Notes: generated from the letters alone by a model not told the origin. DNA of 64,000 nt from Agreia sp. Leaf283 (GCF_001422485.1 NZ_LMNF01000001.1:751900-815899); one strand, 5' to 3'. Shown: positions 6,926-15,743, counted from the first letter of the stretch. Program-made: numbers and translations.

Positions 6926-9142
6926 TTGTCCACATTTCTCGCCCGCGTCGGACGGTTCAGCGCCCGCCACCGCATGGTGGTGATCGGAGCCTGGCTCCTG
7001 ATCTTCGCCGGCCTCATCGGCACCCTCATCATCGGGGGCAACCTCGCCTCGCCGGCCGCGGCAACCGACTCGATTCCCGACTCCCCTGCGTCGCAGGCCC
7101 TCGATCGCATGAACGACGAGTTCCCCGCCTCGGCCGATGCCACAGGCGACACGCTGCAGCTCGTCTTCCAGCCGGATGGCGGCGACGTCTCCGACCCGGC
7201 GGTCTCGGCGCAGATCGCCGACGTTCTGAGCGACGCCGCGGCGCTCCCCGGAGTCGACGCCGTCAGCGATCCGTTCGACGCGAACCGGCCCTACATATCC
7301 GAGGACGGCACCCTCGCCGTCGCGACGCTGAGCTACGGCGAGCTGTCCGACGCGAAGCAGGTGTCGTCTTACGACGCGGCCCTCGAGCTGCAGGCGAACG
7401 CGCCGAGCGACCTCGGCGTCGAACTCGGCGGCAACCTCGTTCCCCTCGGCGCCCCCGAGCCGGGCATCGGCGAGGGCGTCGGTGTGATCATCGCGTTCCT
7501 CGTGCTCATCCTCACCTTCGGCTCGTTGCTGGCCGCCGGTGTCAATCTGCTCATCGCCGTGTTCGGCGTCGGCGTCGGATTGGTCGGTGTGCTCGCCTAT
7601 GGCGCGCTCTTCCCCCTGGGCGACAACTCGATCATCCTGTCGGCCATGCTCGGCCTCGCCGTAGGGATCGACTACAGCCTCTTCATCCTGTCCCGCTTCC
7701 GAACAGAGCTGCGAGGCGGCAAGAGCGTCGAGGACGCGGTCGCCCGGGCGACGGGAACCGCCGGAACGGCCGTCGTCTTCGCCGGCCTCACCGTGATCGT
7801 CGCCCTCGTGGCCCTGCTCGTCGCGAACCTCAGCTTCATCACCGAGATGGGCTTCGCGGCCGCCGCGGCCGTCGCCGTCGCCGTGCTGCTCGCCCTCACC
7901 CTGCTGCCCGCGCTGATGCGCACCATGGGCACCCGGGCGCTCTCCAAGAAGCAGCGCGCGGAGCTCGCCTCCGGAACCGTCTGGGTGGAGGGTGCCACGC
8001 AGAAGCGGGGACTCCTGCGCGGCTGGGGCAGCGTCGTGGTCAACCGGCCGATCGTCTCGGCGCTCGCCGGCATCGTGATTCTCGTGATCGTCGCCCTGCC
8101 CCTGTTCAGCATGAAGACCGCGTTCAGCATCCCCGGGGGCGCCGATCCGGAGTCGACGGAGCGCACCGCGTACAACCTCATCGTCGACGAGTTCGGCGGC
8201 ATCCAGAGCCCGTTGATCGTTCTCGCCGAAGGCGACGACATCGCCTCGAAGACGCCGGATGTCGAGGGCCGGCTGGGCGCGCTGGCGGGTGTTCAGCAGG
8301 TGGTTCCGGCCGAGATCTCGGCCGATGGACGCATGGCGCGGATCGTCGTGATCCCCGACGGCGGCCCGATCAACCAGGCGACGAAAGACGTGGTGACCAC
8401 GATCACCGACGACGCCGACTCGCTGACAGGCGTGCACCTCGAGGTCACCGGCGAGACGGCGATCGGTCTCGACCAGGACGCGGCGCTCACCAGCGCGCTG
8501 ATCAAGTACATCATCGTGATCGTGGTGATCTCCATGCTGCTGCTCGTCGTGATGTTCCGATCGCTGCTCATTCCGCTGATCGCGACGCTCGGCTACCTGC
8601 TGTCGGTCGGGGCCTCGTTCGGCGCCAGCACGGCGGTGTTCCAGTGGGGCTGGCTGGATCCGGTGATCGCCGCGCCCCAGGGCGACCCCATGATGAGCCT
8701 GCTCCCCTTGCTGCTGGTGGGCGTGCTCTTCGGCCTCGCCATGGACTACCAGGTGTTCCTGGTCTCGCGCATCAAAGAGTTGCACGACCGGGGAATGTCC
8801 CCGAAGAAGGCGATCCGCGAGGGCTTCGCGCGCTCCGGCCCGGTGCTCGTGGCAGCGGCGACCATCATGACCGTGGTCTTCGCCGGGTTCGCCACGGGAA
8901 CCTTCGCGATCGGCGCATCCATCGCTTTCGGGCTGATGGTCGGCGTGATGGCCGACGCATTCATCGTGCGGCTCGTCCTGATTCCGGCGCTGCTCAGCCT
9001 GCTCGGCGAGTCGGCCTGGTGGATGCCGAAGTGGCTCGACCGCATCGTTCCGAACATCGACACCGAGGGCCATGCTCTGGATGCCGCGGGGCCGGTCTCC
9101 GCATCGGGTGCGGAGCGGCTGCCTGTGGGCGCCGGGGTGTAG
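6926..9142 (+). CDS. MmpL-family RND transporter
   Basis: A 738-residue membrane protein with the duplicated RND layout: TM1 (VVIGAWLLIFAGLIG), a large external loop of about 130 residues, then five helices (IAFLVLILTFGSLLAAG onward), a basic cytoplasmic stretch near residue 340, and a second copy with TM7, external loop and TM8-12. MMPL signatures are GLAVGIDYSLFILSRFR in the first half and LFGLAMDYQVFLVSRIKE in the second, both with the Asp-Tyr pair needed for proton relay. MmpL proteins export lipids, siderophores or drugs. The start is TTG 6926, supported by GAAGGAG at 6913-6919 with 6-base spacing. It ends at an interspersed repeat. Confidence 0.92.
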   Translation: MSTFLARVGRFSARHRMVVIGAWLLIFAGLIGTLIIGGNLASPAAATDSIPDSPASQALDRMNDEFPASADATGDTLQLVFQPDGGDVSDPAVSAQIADVLSDAAALPGVDAVSDPFDANRPYISEDGTLAVATLSYGELSDAKQVSSYDAALELQANAPSDLGVELGGNLVPLGAPEPGIGEGVGVIIAFLVLILTFGSLLAAGVNLLIAVFGVGVGLVGVLAYGALFPLGDNSIILSAMLGLAVGIDYSLFILSRFRTELRGGKSVEDAVARATGTAGTAVVFAGLTVIVALVALLVANLSFITEMGFAAAAAVAVAVLLALTLLPALMRTMGTRALSKKQRAELASGTVWVEGATQKRGLLRGWGSVVVNRPIVSALAGIVILVIVALPLFSMKTAFSIPGGADPESTERTAYNLIVDEFGGIQSPLIVLAEGDDIASKTPDVEGRLGALAGVQQVVPAEISADGRMARIVVIPDGGPINQATKDVVTTITDDADSLTGVHLEVTGETAIGLDQDAALTSALIKYIIVIVVISMLLLVVMFRSLLIPLIATLGYLLSVGASFGASTAVFQWGWLDPVIAAPQGDPMMSLLPLLLVGVLFGLAMDYQVFLVSRIKELHDRGMSPKKAIREGFARSGPVLVAAATIMTVVFAGFATGTFAIGASIAFGLMVGVMADAFIVRLVLIPALLSLLGESAWWMPKWLDRIVPNIDTEGHALDAAGPVSASGAERLPVGAGV

Positions 9143-9157
9143 CTGCGGAGGTGATCG

Positions 9158-9183
9158 CCCTTCCCTGAGCCTGTCGAAGGGGG
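9158..9183. repeat. CCCTGAGCCTGTCGAAGG-family repeat between convergent genes
   Basis: One copy of the short repeat TTCCCTGAGCCTGTCGAAGG lies in the 45-bp gap between the convergent mmpL and pentapeptide genes. The same word, or its complement, recurs at 12.3, 17.0, 21.0, 26.9, 49.3 and 60.2 kb. Confidence 0.8.
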
Positions 9184-9187
9184 CCGT

Positions 9188-9850
9188 TCAGTCCTCGACG
9201 CGAATGCCCAGGTGCTCGGCGAACGACGACGCGAGGTCGGCGACCTGTCCGCTCGACAGCGTCGCCCCCGCGAGCGCGGTGAACCCGTCGATGCGCGAGA
9301 TCTCGGCGCGGCGCAGGTCGACGTTCTGCAGCGTGGCGTGGTTGAGGCTCAGCACTCCGATCGTGCAGTCGACGAACGCCACGCGGTTGAGCTTGGAGCT
9401 GCTCAGGTCGAGCTCGTCGATCGAGCAGCCGGTGAACAGCACGTCGAGCAGGTTCGCGCCCGAGAGGTTGGCGAAGCCGAGCTTGGTCGACGAGATGTGC
9501 ACAGACGAGAGGGCCGACTCGTACAGCTCGGCGGATCCGAGGCGCGATCCGTCGATCGAGACCGAGCGCAGCTCCGCCCGCGGAGCGGAGAAGATGGGCG
9601 CGTTCAGCCGGTGGATCTCGACGTCGGCGAACGTCGCCCCGCGCAGAGCCGCATCGTGCGCCTGCAGCTCGTCGAACGCGCACTCCCTGAACTGGATGCC
9701 CGACAGGTCGCGGCCGGAGAGGTCGACTGCCTCGAAGCGCAGGCCCTCGTAGACGTCGTGCGACTCGAGCGTCTCGGGATCGCCGGCGACGAGGTCGTCG
9801 AGCACGATCGCATCCAATCGCGGTGCCTGGGTGCCGGACTTGCGCGCCAT
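9188..9850 (-). CDS. Pentapeptide-repeat protein
   Basis: A 220-residue protein in which residues about 35-190 are tandem A(D/N)LXX-like pentapeptides: FEAVDLSGRDLSGIQF, ALRGATFADV, LGFANLSGANLLDVLF, LDLSSSKLNRVAFVDC, LQNVDLRRAEI. These fold into a right-handed quadrilateral beta-helix. Some members (MfpA, Qnr) mimic DNA and shield gyrase from quinolones; most have no known role. The repeats here are imperfect, so a Qnr-like role cannot be inferred. ATG 9850 has a GAGAGG-type ribosome-binding site. No partner genes: it converges on mmpL, and a 198-bp repeat-bearing gap lies upstream. Confidence 0.85.
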   Translation of the reverse strand: MARKSGTQAPRLDAIVLDDLVAGDPETLESHDVYEGLRFEAVDLSGRDLSGIQFRECAFDELQAHDAALRGATFADVEIHRLNAPIFSAPRAELRSVSIDGSRLGSAELYESALSSVHISSTKLGFANLSGANLLDVLFTGCSIDELDLSSSKLNRVAFVDCTIGVLSLNHATLQNVDLRRAEISRIDGFTALAGATLSSGQVADLASSFAEHLGIRVED

Positions 9851-9938
9851 GGTGAGCCTCTCGTCAGCAGAAGTCTAGGGAAGACCCACGACGCCGCCCG
9901 GGAGCGTATTCCCAGCATGGTCTGCCCTCGCTGGGTGC

Positions 9939-10005
9939 CGAGCGCGCCGTCGCCGGGCGAACGCGCGGTCGGCGCCGGAGCGCTCGCCCGCTGGAGGCGC
10001 GCTCG
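9939..10005. repeat. GC-rich inverted repeat (CGAGCGCGCC...GGCGCGCTCG), copy 1
   Basis: A 67-bp element with 10-bp perfect outer arms and an inner GGGCGAACGCGC / CGCTCGCCCGCT region. A closely related element lies at 26967-27035, which marks it as a dispersed repeat family. It occupies the gap upstream of the pentapeptide gene and downstream of the SDR gene; nothing else is seen in this gap. Confidence 0.65.
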
Positions 10006-10048
10006 ATTGTCGCACGACCCAGCGCCACTGCAGGAAGGAACGCCGAGC

Positions 10049-10798
10049 TCAGCGGCCGAGCCAGCCCCCGTCGACCGGCAGGAGGATGCCGTTCACGTAG
10101 TCCGACGCGGTCGACGCCAGGAAGACCGCGGCGCCCGCCAGGTCGCCCGGCTGACCGAGTCGCCCTGCCGGAATGCGCTCGAGGATCTGCTTCGAGCGCA
10201 CCGGGTCTGCCTTCAACCCCTCGGTCACACGAGTGTCGATGTAGCCGGGCGCGATGGCGTTCACATTCACGCCGCTGCCCGCCCACTCGTTCGACAACGC
10301 CCGCGTCAGCCCGGCCAGCCCCGACTTCGCGGCCGCGTAGCTCGCCACGTTCAGCCCGCCTTGGAAGCTCAGCATCGACGCCGTGAAGATGATCTTGCCC
10401 GAGCCGCGCTCGAGCATTCCGCGCCCCACCGCCTGTGCGAGCACGAACTGGCTCGACAGGTTGACCTCGAGAACGTGGTCCCAGTCCTCCTGCGAGTGAT
10501 CGGCGGCGGGCACCCGCCGGAACGTTCCGGCGTTTCCGACCAGGATGCCGACGGGCAGCTCGGCTAGCCGGCTCGCCAGGGCGCTGGTCGCGGTGCGGTC
10601 GGCGAGATCGCACCGGATGGCGGTGAACGCGCGCCCCCGCTTCTCGACGGCCGCTTGCAGCTCGCTTCCCGAGGCCTCCATGCCGAGGCTTACGCCGACG
10701 ATGTCGGCGCCGGCATCCGCGAGCGCGGTGGCTATGCCGAGTCCGATGCCCCGACGGGCGCCGGTGACGACGGCGAGCTTTCCGGTCAGATCGAACAT
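10049..10798 (-). CDS. SDR oxidoreductase, KduD/gluconate-dehydrogenase-like
   Basis: A 249-residue classical SDR: TGARRGIG cofactor loop near residues 13-20, GNAG motif (VGNAGTFRR), active-site Ser in FTASM, catalytic Tyr and Lys in SYAAAKSG, and the C-terminal PVDGGWLGR. Sequence flavour and length are those of 2-deoxy-D-gluconate 3-dehydrogenase / 5-keto-gluconate reductase type enzymes that act on sugar acids or polyols with NAD(P). It is the last gene of the liv-type transport operon, 16 bp after livF, so it most likely acts on the imported compound or its first product. That is the best hint that the importer is not for branched-chain amino acids. Confidence 0.88.
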   Translation of the reverse strand: MFDLTGKLAVVTGARRGIGLGIATALADAGADIVGVSLGMEASGSELQAAVEKRGRAFTAIRCDLADRTATSALASRLAELPVGILVGNAGTFRRVPAADHSQEDWDHVLEVNLSSQFVLAQAVGRGMLERGSGKIIFTASMLSFQGGLNVASYAAAKSGLAGLTRALSNEWAGSGVNVNAIAPGYIDTRVTEGLKADPVRSKQILERIPAGRLGQPGDLAGAAVFLASTASDYVNGILLPVDGGWLGR

Positions 10799-10814
10799 GG
10801 GGGGAGCCTATCTG

Positions 10815-11528
10815 TCACACCACTCCGAGGTAGCGGGACTGCACCTCGGGGTCGCCCGCGATCTCGGCCGCCGGCAGGTCGGCGGCGATGCGCCCGTTGA
10901 CCATTACGAGGATCCTGTCGCACAGCTCGGCGGCGAAACGCAGGTTCTGCTCGACGAGCAGCACCGCCTGCCCCTCGGAGACGACTCGGCGGAACACGTC
11001 GGCCAGGTGGTCGACGACCGCGGGCGCGAGGCCCTCGCTGGGCTCGTCCATCACGAGCAGACGCGGGTTCGTGAGCAACGCCCGACCGATCGCGAGCATC
11101 TGCTGCTCGCCGCCGGAGAGCGCGCCGCCGCCGTTCTTCTTGCGCTCGGCGAGCCGGGGAAAGAGCTCGTAGATCGCGTCCGGGTTCCACCTCGCCGACT
11201 TCTTGGCGCCGACCATCGTGAGGTGCTCGTGCACCGTCAGCGACGGAAAGATGCGGCGCCCCTGCGGCACGTAGCCGATGCCCGCCCGGGTGACCTGAAA
11301 AGGAGCCTTGTTCGCGACATCCCGCCCCTCGAACTCGATCGAGCCCGACTGGGCGGGCAGCATGCCGGCGATCGCATTGACCAGCGTGGTCTTGCCCATG
11401 CCGTTGCGGCCGACCATTCCGAGGGGCTCGACTCCCATCTCGAACGAGACGTCTTGCAGCACGTGCACCCGCCCGTACGAGACGTTCAGGTTCGAGACGC
11501 GGAAGAGGGGGTCAGGCGACGTCGTCAA
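10815..11528 (-). CDS. livF: HAAT-type ABC transporter ATP-binding protein (LivF-like)
   Basis: A 237-residue ABC ATPase, the same length as typical LivF. Walker A is GRNGMGKT, the signature LSGGEQQ, Walker B LLVMDEPSEGL, and a switch His-like LLVEQN, all in the LivF arrangement (EQN rather than EHD). It powers import through LivH/LivM with LivG. The start is taken as TTG 11528 because GGAGG lies 5 bases upstream inside the end of livG; a GTG at 11558 would give ten more residues and is less well placed. It overlaps livG by 17 bp and is followed by the SDR gene. Confidence 0.9.
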   Translation of the reverse strand: MTTSPDPLFRVSNLNVSYGRVHVLQDVSFEMGVEPLGMVGRNGMGKTTLVNAIAGMLPAQSGSIEFEGRDVANKAPFQVTRAGIGYVPQGRRIFPSLTVHEHLTMVGAKKSARWNPDAIYELFPRLAERKKNGGGALSGGEQQMLAIGRALLTNPRLLVMDEPSEGLAPAVVDHLADVFRRVVSEGQAVLLVEQNLRFAAELCDRILVMVNGRIAADLPAAEIAGDPEVQSRYLGVV

Positions 11529-12288
11529 GGGAGCCTCCGAGATAGATTTCGCGCACACGTTCGGACGCCCGGATGTCTGCGGGCGAGCCCTCGAGGATCT
11601 TCTCGCCGTCGTGCATCACCACGACACGGTTGGCCACGGCGAGCGCGATGTCCATGTCGTGCTCGATGAGCAGCAGGGTGATCTCCTCGGGCAGCTCACG
11701 CAGGAGTCGCACGAGATGGATGCGTTCGGCCGGCGAGAATCCCGCGGCCGGTTCGTCGAGCATCAGCAGCTTGGGCTGCAGCGCGAGCGCCATGGCCAGT
11801 TCGAGCTGGCGCTGCTCACCGTGCGAGAGGTCGGCGACGATCGCCGAACCCTTGTCGCCGAGCCCGACGCGGTCGAGCAGGCGTTCGACACGCGACCAGC
11901 GGTTGACCGTGTTCACGTGCTTCGAACTCGGCCACGCGACGCGCAGCGAGGCGCCCCTGAATTCCGAGCCGCCGAGCGCCACGAACACGTTCTCGGCCGC
12001 CGTCAGCTGCTCGAACAGCCGGGAGGTCTGAAATGTGCGGGCAAGCCCGCGTTTGGCCCTCTTCGCGGTGGAGAGCCCCGTCACATCGTGGCCGAACAGT
12101 TCGATGCGGCCCGAGGTGACGGGGAAGACCCCCGCGATGAGGTTGAAGAGCGTCGACTTGCCCGCACCGTTGGTGCCGATCACACTGATGCGCTCCCCGT
12201 CGGCGATCTCCAGGTCGACGTTGCGCATCGCCTTGAGCCCGCCGAAGTGCTTGGACACGTCGGCGACACGGAGAGCGACATCAGTCAT
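11512..12288 (-). CDS. livG: HAAT-type ABC transporter ATP-binding protein (LivG-like)
   Basis: A 258-residue ATPase of the branched-chain amino acid (HAAT) subfamily. Walker A is GTNGAGKST near residue 38, the signature LSHGEQRQLELAMAL, Walker B LLMLDEPAAGFSP, and the switch His in LLLIEHDMD, followed by the C-terminal EGSPADIRASERVREIYLGG typical of LivG. It pairs with LivF on the cytoplasmic face of the LivH/LivM channel. Between it and the upstream binding-protein gene lies a 112-bp gap filled with interspersed repeats, which may set a lower level for the ATPases than for the binding protein. Confidence 0.92.
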   Translation of the reverse strand: MTDVALRVADVSKHFGGLKAMRNVDLEIADGERISVIGTNGAGKSTLFNLIAGVFPVTSGRIELFGHDVTGLSTAKRAKRGLARTFQTSRLFEQLTAAENVFVALGGSEFRGASLRVAWPSSKHVNTVNRWSRVERLLDRVGLGDKGSAIVADLSHGEQRQLELAMALALQPKLLMLDEPAAGFSPAERIHLVRLLRELPEEITLLLIEHDMDIALAVANRVVVMHDGEKILEGSPADIRASERVREIYLGGSLDDVA

Positions 12289-12309
12289 GGTCTTTTCCTT
12301 TCAGCGGTT

Positions 12310-12394
12310 CGTTCCCTGAGCCTGTCGAAGGGGAGCCTGTCGAAGGGGCCCTTCGACAAGCTCAGGGAACGGGTGGTTGCAGCTCAGGGAACGG
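12310..12394. repeat. Cluster of CCCTGAGCCTGTCGAAGG repeats in the liv operon
   Basis: Direct and inverted copies in 85 bp: GTTCCCTGAGCCTGTCGAAG, a truncated GAGCCTGTCGAAGGGG, then the complement CCCTTCGACAAGCTCAGGGA and a further AGCTCAGGGAACG. The inverted copies can form a strong hairpin in the liv transcript between the binding protein and livG, where operons often carry processing or attenuation signals. Confidence 0.85.
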
Positions 12395-12400
12395 TGGTTG

Positions 12401-13681
12401 TTACGGGCAGCCGTCGAAGCGGTCGTAGACAGTGGTGCCCTGTTTCACACCGTTGGCCTCGCTCACATCGGTCAGGGTGAGCGCACCGCCGTCGCCCGCG
12501 GCGACCTCCACGAGGAAGTTGTCGACGACGGCCTGGCGGTTCTCATCCATCGAGATCGGTCCGGTGGGTGAGTCCCACGACGTGGCCTCGAGCGCGGAAC
12601 GCAGGTCGGCCTGTCCATCGCCGAGGTCGCCCTTGACGTCTTCGATGCCGAGCAGCAGCGACTCGAACGAGTTGTAGTACAGGATCGAGAAGATCGACGG
12701 GCTCGGGAACGCGTCCGGCTGAGTGGCATAGGCGTCGACGAACGTCTTCCAGTCGGGGTTGTCGTAGTCGGCACCGGGAACCGGGCCACCGGTGATCGTG
12801 CCGATCGCGGCCTGGCCGATGTTCGCATCCCCCGACAGGGCCGTCGTGTCGACGGCGATCGAACCGCCCACGAGCGGCTTGTTGACGCCGGCCGTCACGG
12901 CCTGCGAGAGGAAGCTGGCGGCATCCGCACCACCGAGACCGACGTACACCGCGTCGGTGTCCGCCGGAATCTGCGACAGGATCGTGGCGTAGTCGGTGGT
13001 GCCGACGGGAACCCACGAGTTGCCGTTCACCTCGCCGCCCGCCGCACAGAACTCGGAGAAGAATCCGCCCGCGTTGTCGTAGGGGAAGGAGTAATCCTCG
13101 GCGATCGAGTAGATCTTCTTGTAACCCTTGTCGTTGTAGGCGTAGTCGCCGAGGCCGCCCATCCACATGGCGGAGTCGCCGTGGAAGCGGAAGAAGTTCT
13201 CGGCGCCCTCGAGAGTCATGCTCACGGGACTCGCCGATCCGTTCACGAACGTGATGTCGGGTGTCGTGAGCGCGTACTGCACGACCGCCTCTCCCTCGTC
13301 ACCCGAGACCGGTCCGAACACGATGTCGACCCCGTCGTTCTCGACAAGCTTCTTCACTTTCGTCTGGGCGGAGCCCGAGGTTCCGTCGGTTCCCTCGTAG
13401 ACGAACTCGACCTTCTTGCCGCCGACTTCACCGCCGTCGACGGTGCCGCCGCGGGCCTCCATGGCCACGCCGATCGCGGCCTTGGCCTCGCCCATTCCGA
13501 AGGCGAGGTTGCCTTCCGACGTGGCGAGCACGCCGATCTTGATGGTGTCGGAGCCTCCGTCGCCGGAGTCGCCTCCCGAGTCGCCGCCCGTTCCGGCCGG
13601 TGCGCATCCTGCCAGGAGGAGCACGAGGCCCGCCCCGGCCGAGGCCGCGGCGAACGCGGTCCTCTTCGTATTCAGCGTCAT
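12401..13681 (-). CDS. HAAT-type ABC transporter substrate-binding lipoprotein
   Basis: A 426-residue secreted lipoprotein. A signal peptide ends in the lipobox LLLAGC (Cys about residue 26), followed by a Gly/Ser/Asp-rich linker. The mature part is a type I periplasmic-binding fold of the LivJ/AmiC family (Peripla_BP_6): IKIGVLATSEGNLAFGMGEAK, then GTSGSAQTKVKKLVENDGVD and IVFGPVSGDEGEAV. It captures the substrate for LivH/LivM. The genes around it (SDR, Gfo/Idh/MocA, isomerases) point to a polyol or sugar-acid-like ligand rather than leucine. Start ATG 13681 overlaps the end of livM. The family also contains binders of urea, amides and aromatic acids, so the substrate is open. Confidence 0.9.
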   Translation of the reverse strand: MTLNTKRTAFAAASAGAGLVLLLAGCAPAGTGGDSGGDSGDGGSDTIKIGVLATSEGNLAFGMGEAKAAIGVAMEARGGTVDGGEVGGKKVEFVYEGTDGTSGSAQTKVKKLVENDGVDIVFGPVSGDEGEAVVQYALTTPDITFVNGSASPVSMTLEGAENFFRFHGDSAMWMGGLGDYAYNDKGYKKIYSIAEDYSFPYDNAGGFFSEFCAAGGEVNGNSWVPVGTTDYATILSQIPADTDAVYVGLGGADAASFLSQAVTAGVNKPLVGGSIAVDTTALSGDANIGQAAIGTITGGPVPGADYDNPDWKTFVDAYATQPDAFPSPSIFSILYYNSFESLLLGIEDVKGDLGDGQADLRSALEATSWDSPTGPISMDENRQAVVDNFLVEVAAGDGGALTLTDVSEANGVKQGTTVYDRFDGCP

Positions 13682-14784
13682 TGCTGTTTCCTTTCATTGG
13701 ATGGATCTGTGATTCCAGGGGGTGTCGGCACGTCGGGAGCTGTCGGCGCCTGGGGTGCGCGCCGACGAGTCGAGAGTGCCCTGACGACCTGCTTGCCGAC
13801 GCCGGCCAGGCCGGTGGGGGCGAAGAGCAGGACGACGATGAAGACCAGTCCGGTGAGCGTCATGTAGCGCTCGGTCACGTTCTGGGCGAAGTTGTCGAGC
13901 AGGGTGAGCACGATGCCGCCGACGAAGACTCCGCCCAGCGACCCCACCCCTCCGATCACGGCGACGACGAGGATGTCGAGGGTCGACGAGAGGCTCACCA
14001 CATCGGGGTCGACCTGGGCCCTGTCGAAGACCATGATCACGCCCCCGATGGAGGCGATGAACGCGGTGAACGTCATCGCCGCGATGCGGTACCGGTTCAC
14101 GTTGTAGCCGAGCGCGCTCATGCGCTCCGGCGAATCGCGGATGCCCTGCAGCGCCAGGCCGAAGCTGGTCGCGGCCACGTAGCGGCAGAGCAGGTAGCAG
14201 AGCACCGCGGCGGCCAGCGCGCCGTAGTAGAAGATGTGCAGCTGGGCGAAATCGACGACTCCCAGGTCGGGGCGCGGGATCGGGGCGAGCCCCCGCCGCG
14301 CGTTGGTGACCTCGATCGACTGCGATGCGAACGAGTACACGACCTGGCCGATCGCGAGGGTGATCATCAGGAAGTAGATGGCCTTGGTGCGGGCCGCGAT
14401 CAGCGCGACGAGGAAGCCCGCGACGGTGCCGACGAGGATGCCCACCGGCACGGCGAGGAACACCGATTGGTCGAGGGTCACGACCATGTAGCCGACGCCG
14501 TAGGCGGCGATGCCGGCCAGCGTCATCTGCGCCAGCGACAGCAGCCCCACGTAGCGGTTCAGGAAGACGAGACTCATGGCGATCGTGCCGAGCCAGAGGG
14601 ACTTGATGCCGATATTCGGAATCCAGAAGCGCGGCCTGTCGACCACGTAGGGGAAGGCGAGAGCCGCGCCCAGCACGACGACCCACAGGATCCACCGGTA
14701 GCGCTGCCACGTCGACTTCTGCGGCGTGCCGACGGGCAGCGGCTCGACGAGTCCGCTGTCGGTGGGTTTGGTCAGGATGCTCAT
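13678..14784 (-). CDS. livM: HAAT-type ABC transporter permease (LivM-like)
   Basis: A 368-residue inner-membrane protein with about nine or ten helices and the LivM signature region: GLLSLAQMTLAGIAAYGVGYM, AARTKAIYFLMITLAIGQVVY, ALQGIRDSPERMSALGYNV and GGVGSLGGVFVGG. The N-terminal 45 residues are cytoplasmic and basic. With LivH it forms the heterodimeric channel. It overlaps livH upstream and the binding-protein gene downstream by 4 bp each, so the three are translated as a unit. Confidence 0.92.
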   Translation of the reverse strand: MSILTKPTDSGLVEPLPVGTPQKSTWQRYRWILWVVVLGAALAFPYVVDRPRFWIPNIGIKSLWLGTIAMSLVFLNRYVGLLSLAQMTLAGIAAYGVGYMVVTLDQSVFLAVPVGILVGTVAGFLVALIAARTKAIYFLMITLAIGQVVYSFASQSIEVTNARRGLAPIPRPDLGVVDFAQLHIFYYGALAAAVLCYLLCRYVAATSFGLALQGIRDSPERMSALGYNVNRYRIAAMTFTAFIASIGGVIMVFDRAQVDPDVVSLSSTLDILVVAVIGGVGSLGGVFVGGIVLTLLDNFAQNVTERYMTLTGLVFIVVLLFAPTGLAGVGKQVVRALSTRRRAPQAPTAPDVPTPPGITDPSNERKQQ

Positions 14785-15650
14785 GCCGTGGCCGTCCGTC
14801 GTCCGAGGATTCCCTGGGGCCGGAACGCGAGCACGACGACCATCAGGGCGAAGGTGAGAACCAGCGAGTACGTCGGGGCGAAGACCAGCGAGAACTGCGA
14901 GATCAGGCCCACCAAGGCAGCCCCGATCGCCGCCCCCGGGATGCTCCCCATGCCTCCCACGATCACGACCACGAGGGAGAAGAGCAGGTAGGTGCCGTCC
15001 TGCCCCGGCAGCAGCGGGAAGAGGGTGCCGCCGACCACACCGGCGAATCCCGCGAGCGCCGAGCCCAGCACGAAGATGAGGGCGAACACGACTCGCACGT
15101 TGATTCCTGTGGCGCTGGTCATCTGGCTGTCGTCGACGCCGGCCCGCACGATCGAGCCGAAGCGGGTGCGATTGACGAACAGCCAGAGTCCGACTCCTAC
15201 GGCGATCGACACCGCGAGAATGAGCAGCCTGATGAGCGGGTACTGCCCGATGCCCGGCAGCTCGAGCCCGATCTGCAGCTCCGGCGGCAGGGGAACCTGC
15301 GTCGCCGTTCCGCCGAAGGTGGCGAGCATCAGGTCGGTGCCGATGAGGCTCACACCGAGGGTGATGAGCGCCACGCGCATGTCGTCGTCTTGAAAACGAC
15401 GGATCAGCAGCTGGTGGATGAGGAGTCCCAGGATTCCCACGGCGACCGCGCCCCCGAGAGCGCCCAGGAACCAGTTGCCGGTCTCGCGGGCCACGACGTA
15501 GCCGAGGTATCCGCCCAGGAGATAGCTGGTTCCGTGGGCCATCGTGATGACGCGCATGAGCCCGAAGATCAGGGTGAGCCCTGATGCCACGAGGAAATAG
15601 ACGGCCCCGAGCGTGAGCCCGTTGAGCGCGATCAGCAGGAACTGATCCAT
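14781..15650 (-). CDS. livH: HAAT-type ABC transporter permease (LivH-like)
   Basis: A 289-residue permease, the first gene of the transport operon. Recognisable LivH segments are NGLTLGAVYFLVASGLTLIF at the N-terminus, MRVITMAHGTSYLLGGYLGY, and GGMGSIPGAAIGAALVG near the C-terminus. It spans the membrane about eight times. ATG 15650 lies downstream of a control region that carries palindromic sites shared with the gntR gene and the flavin oxidase gene, so transcription of the whole liv-SDR operon is probably controlled by that GntR regulator. Confidence 0.92.
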   Translation of the reverse strand: MDQFLLIALNGLTLGAVYFLVASGLTLIFGLMRVITMAHGTSYLLGGYLGYVVARETGNWFLGALGGAVAVGILGLLIHQLLIRRFQDDDMRVALITLGVSLIGTDLMLATFGGTATQVPLPPELQIGLELPGIGQYPLIRLLILAVSIAVGVGLWLFVNRTRFGSIVRAGVDDSQMTSATGINVRVVFALIFVLGSALAGFAGVVGGTLFPLLPGQDGTYLLFSLVVVIVGGMGSIPGAAIGAALVGLISQFSLVFAPTYSLVLTFALMVVVLAFRPQGILGRRTATA

Positions 15651-15707
15651 GTCACCTCTCTCTCACAACGCTGTGATCGATTGAACATTCGGTATTGGAC
15701 ACGTAAC

Positions 15708-15743
15708 TGTATCCACACCTGTATACAACTTCTTGTACACTAA
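15708..15743. promoter_or_regulatory. Candidate GntR operator pair in the liv/Gfo intergenic region
   Basis: Two adjacent palindromic cores: TGTATACA at 15720-15727 and TGTACA at 15734-15739, centres 13 bp apart. The left site (TGTATCC, two bases, ACCTGTATACAA, 15708-15728) matches 19 of 21 positions at 25736-25756 in front of the flavin oxidase gene. The right site CTTCTTGTACACTAA (15729-15743) matches 14 of 15 positions at 20957-20971, just upstream of the gntR start. It lies between the divergent livH and Gfo/Idh/MocA genes. Confidence 0.75.
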
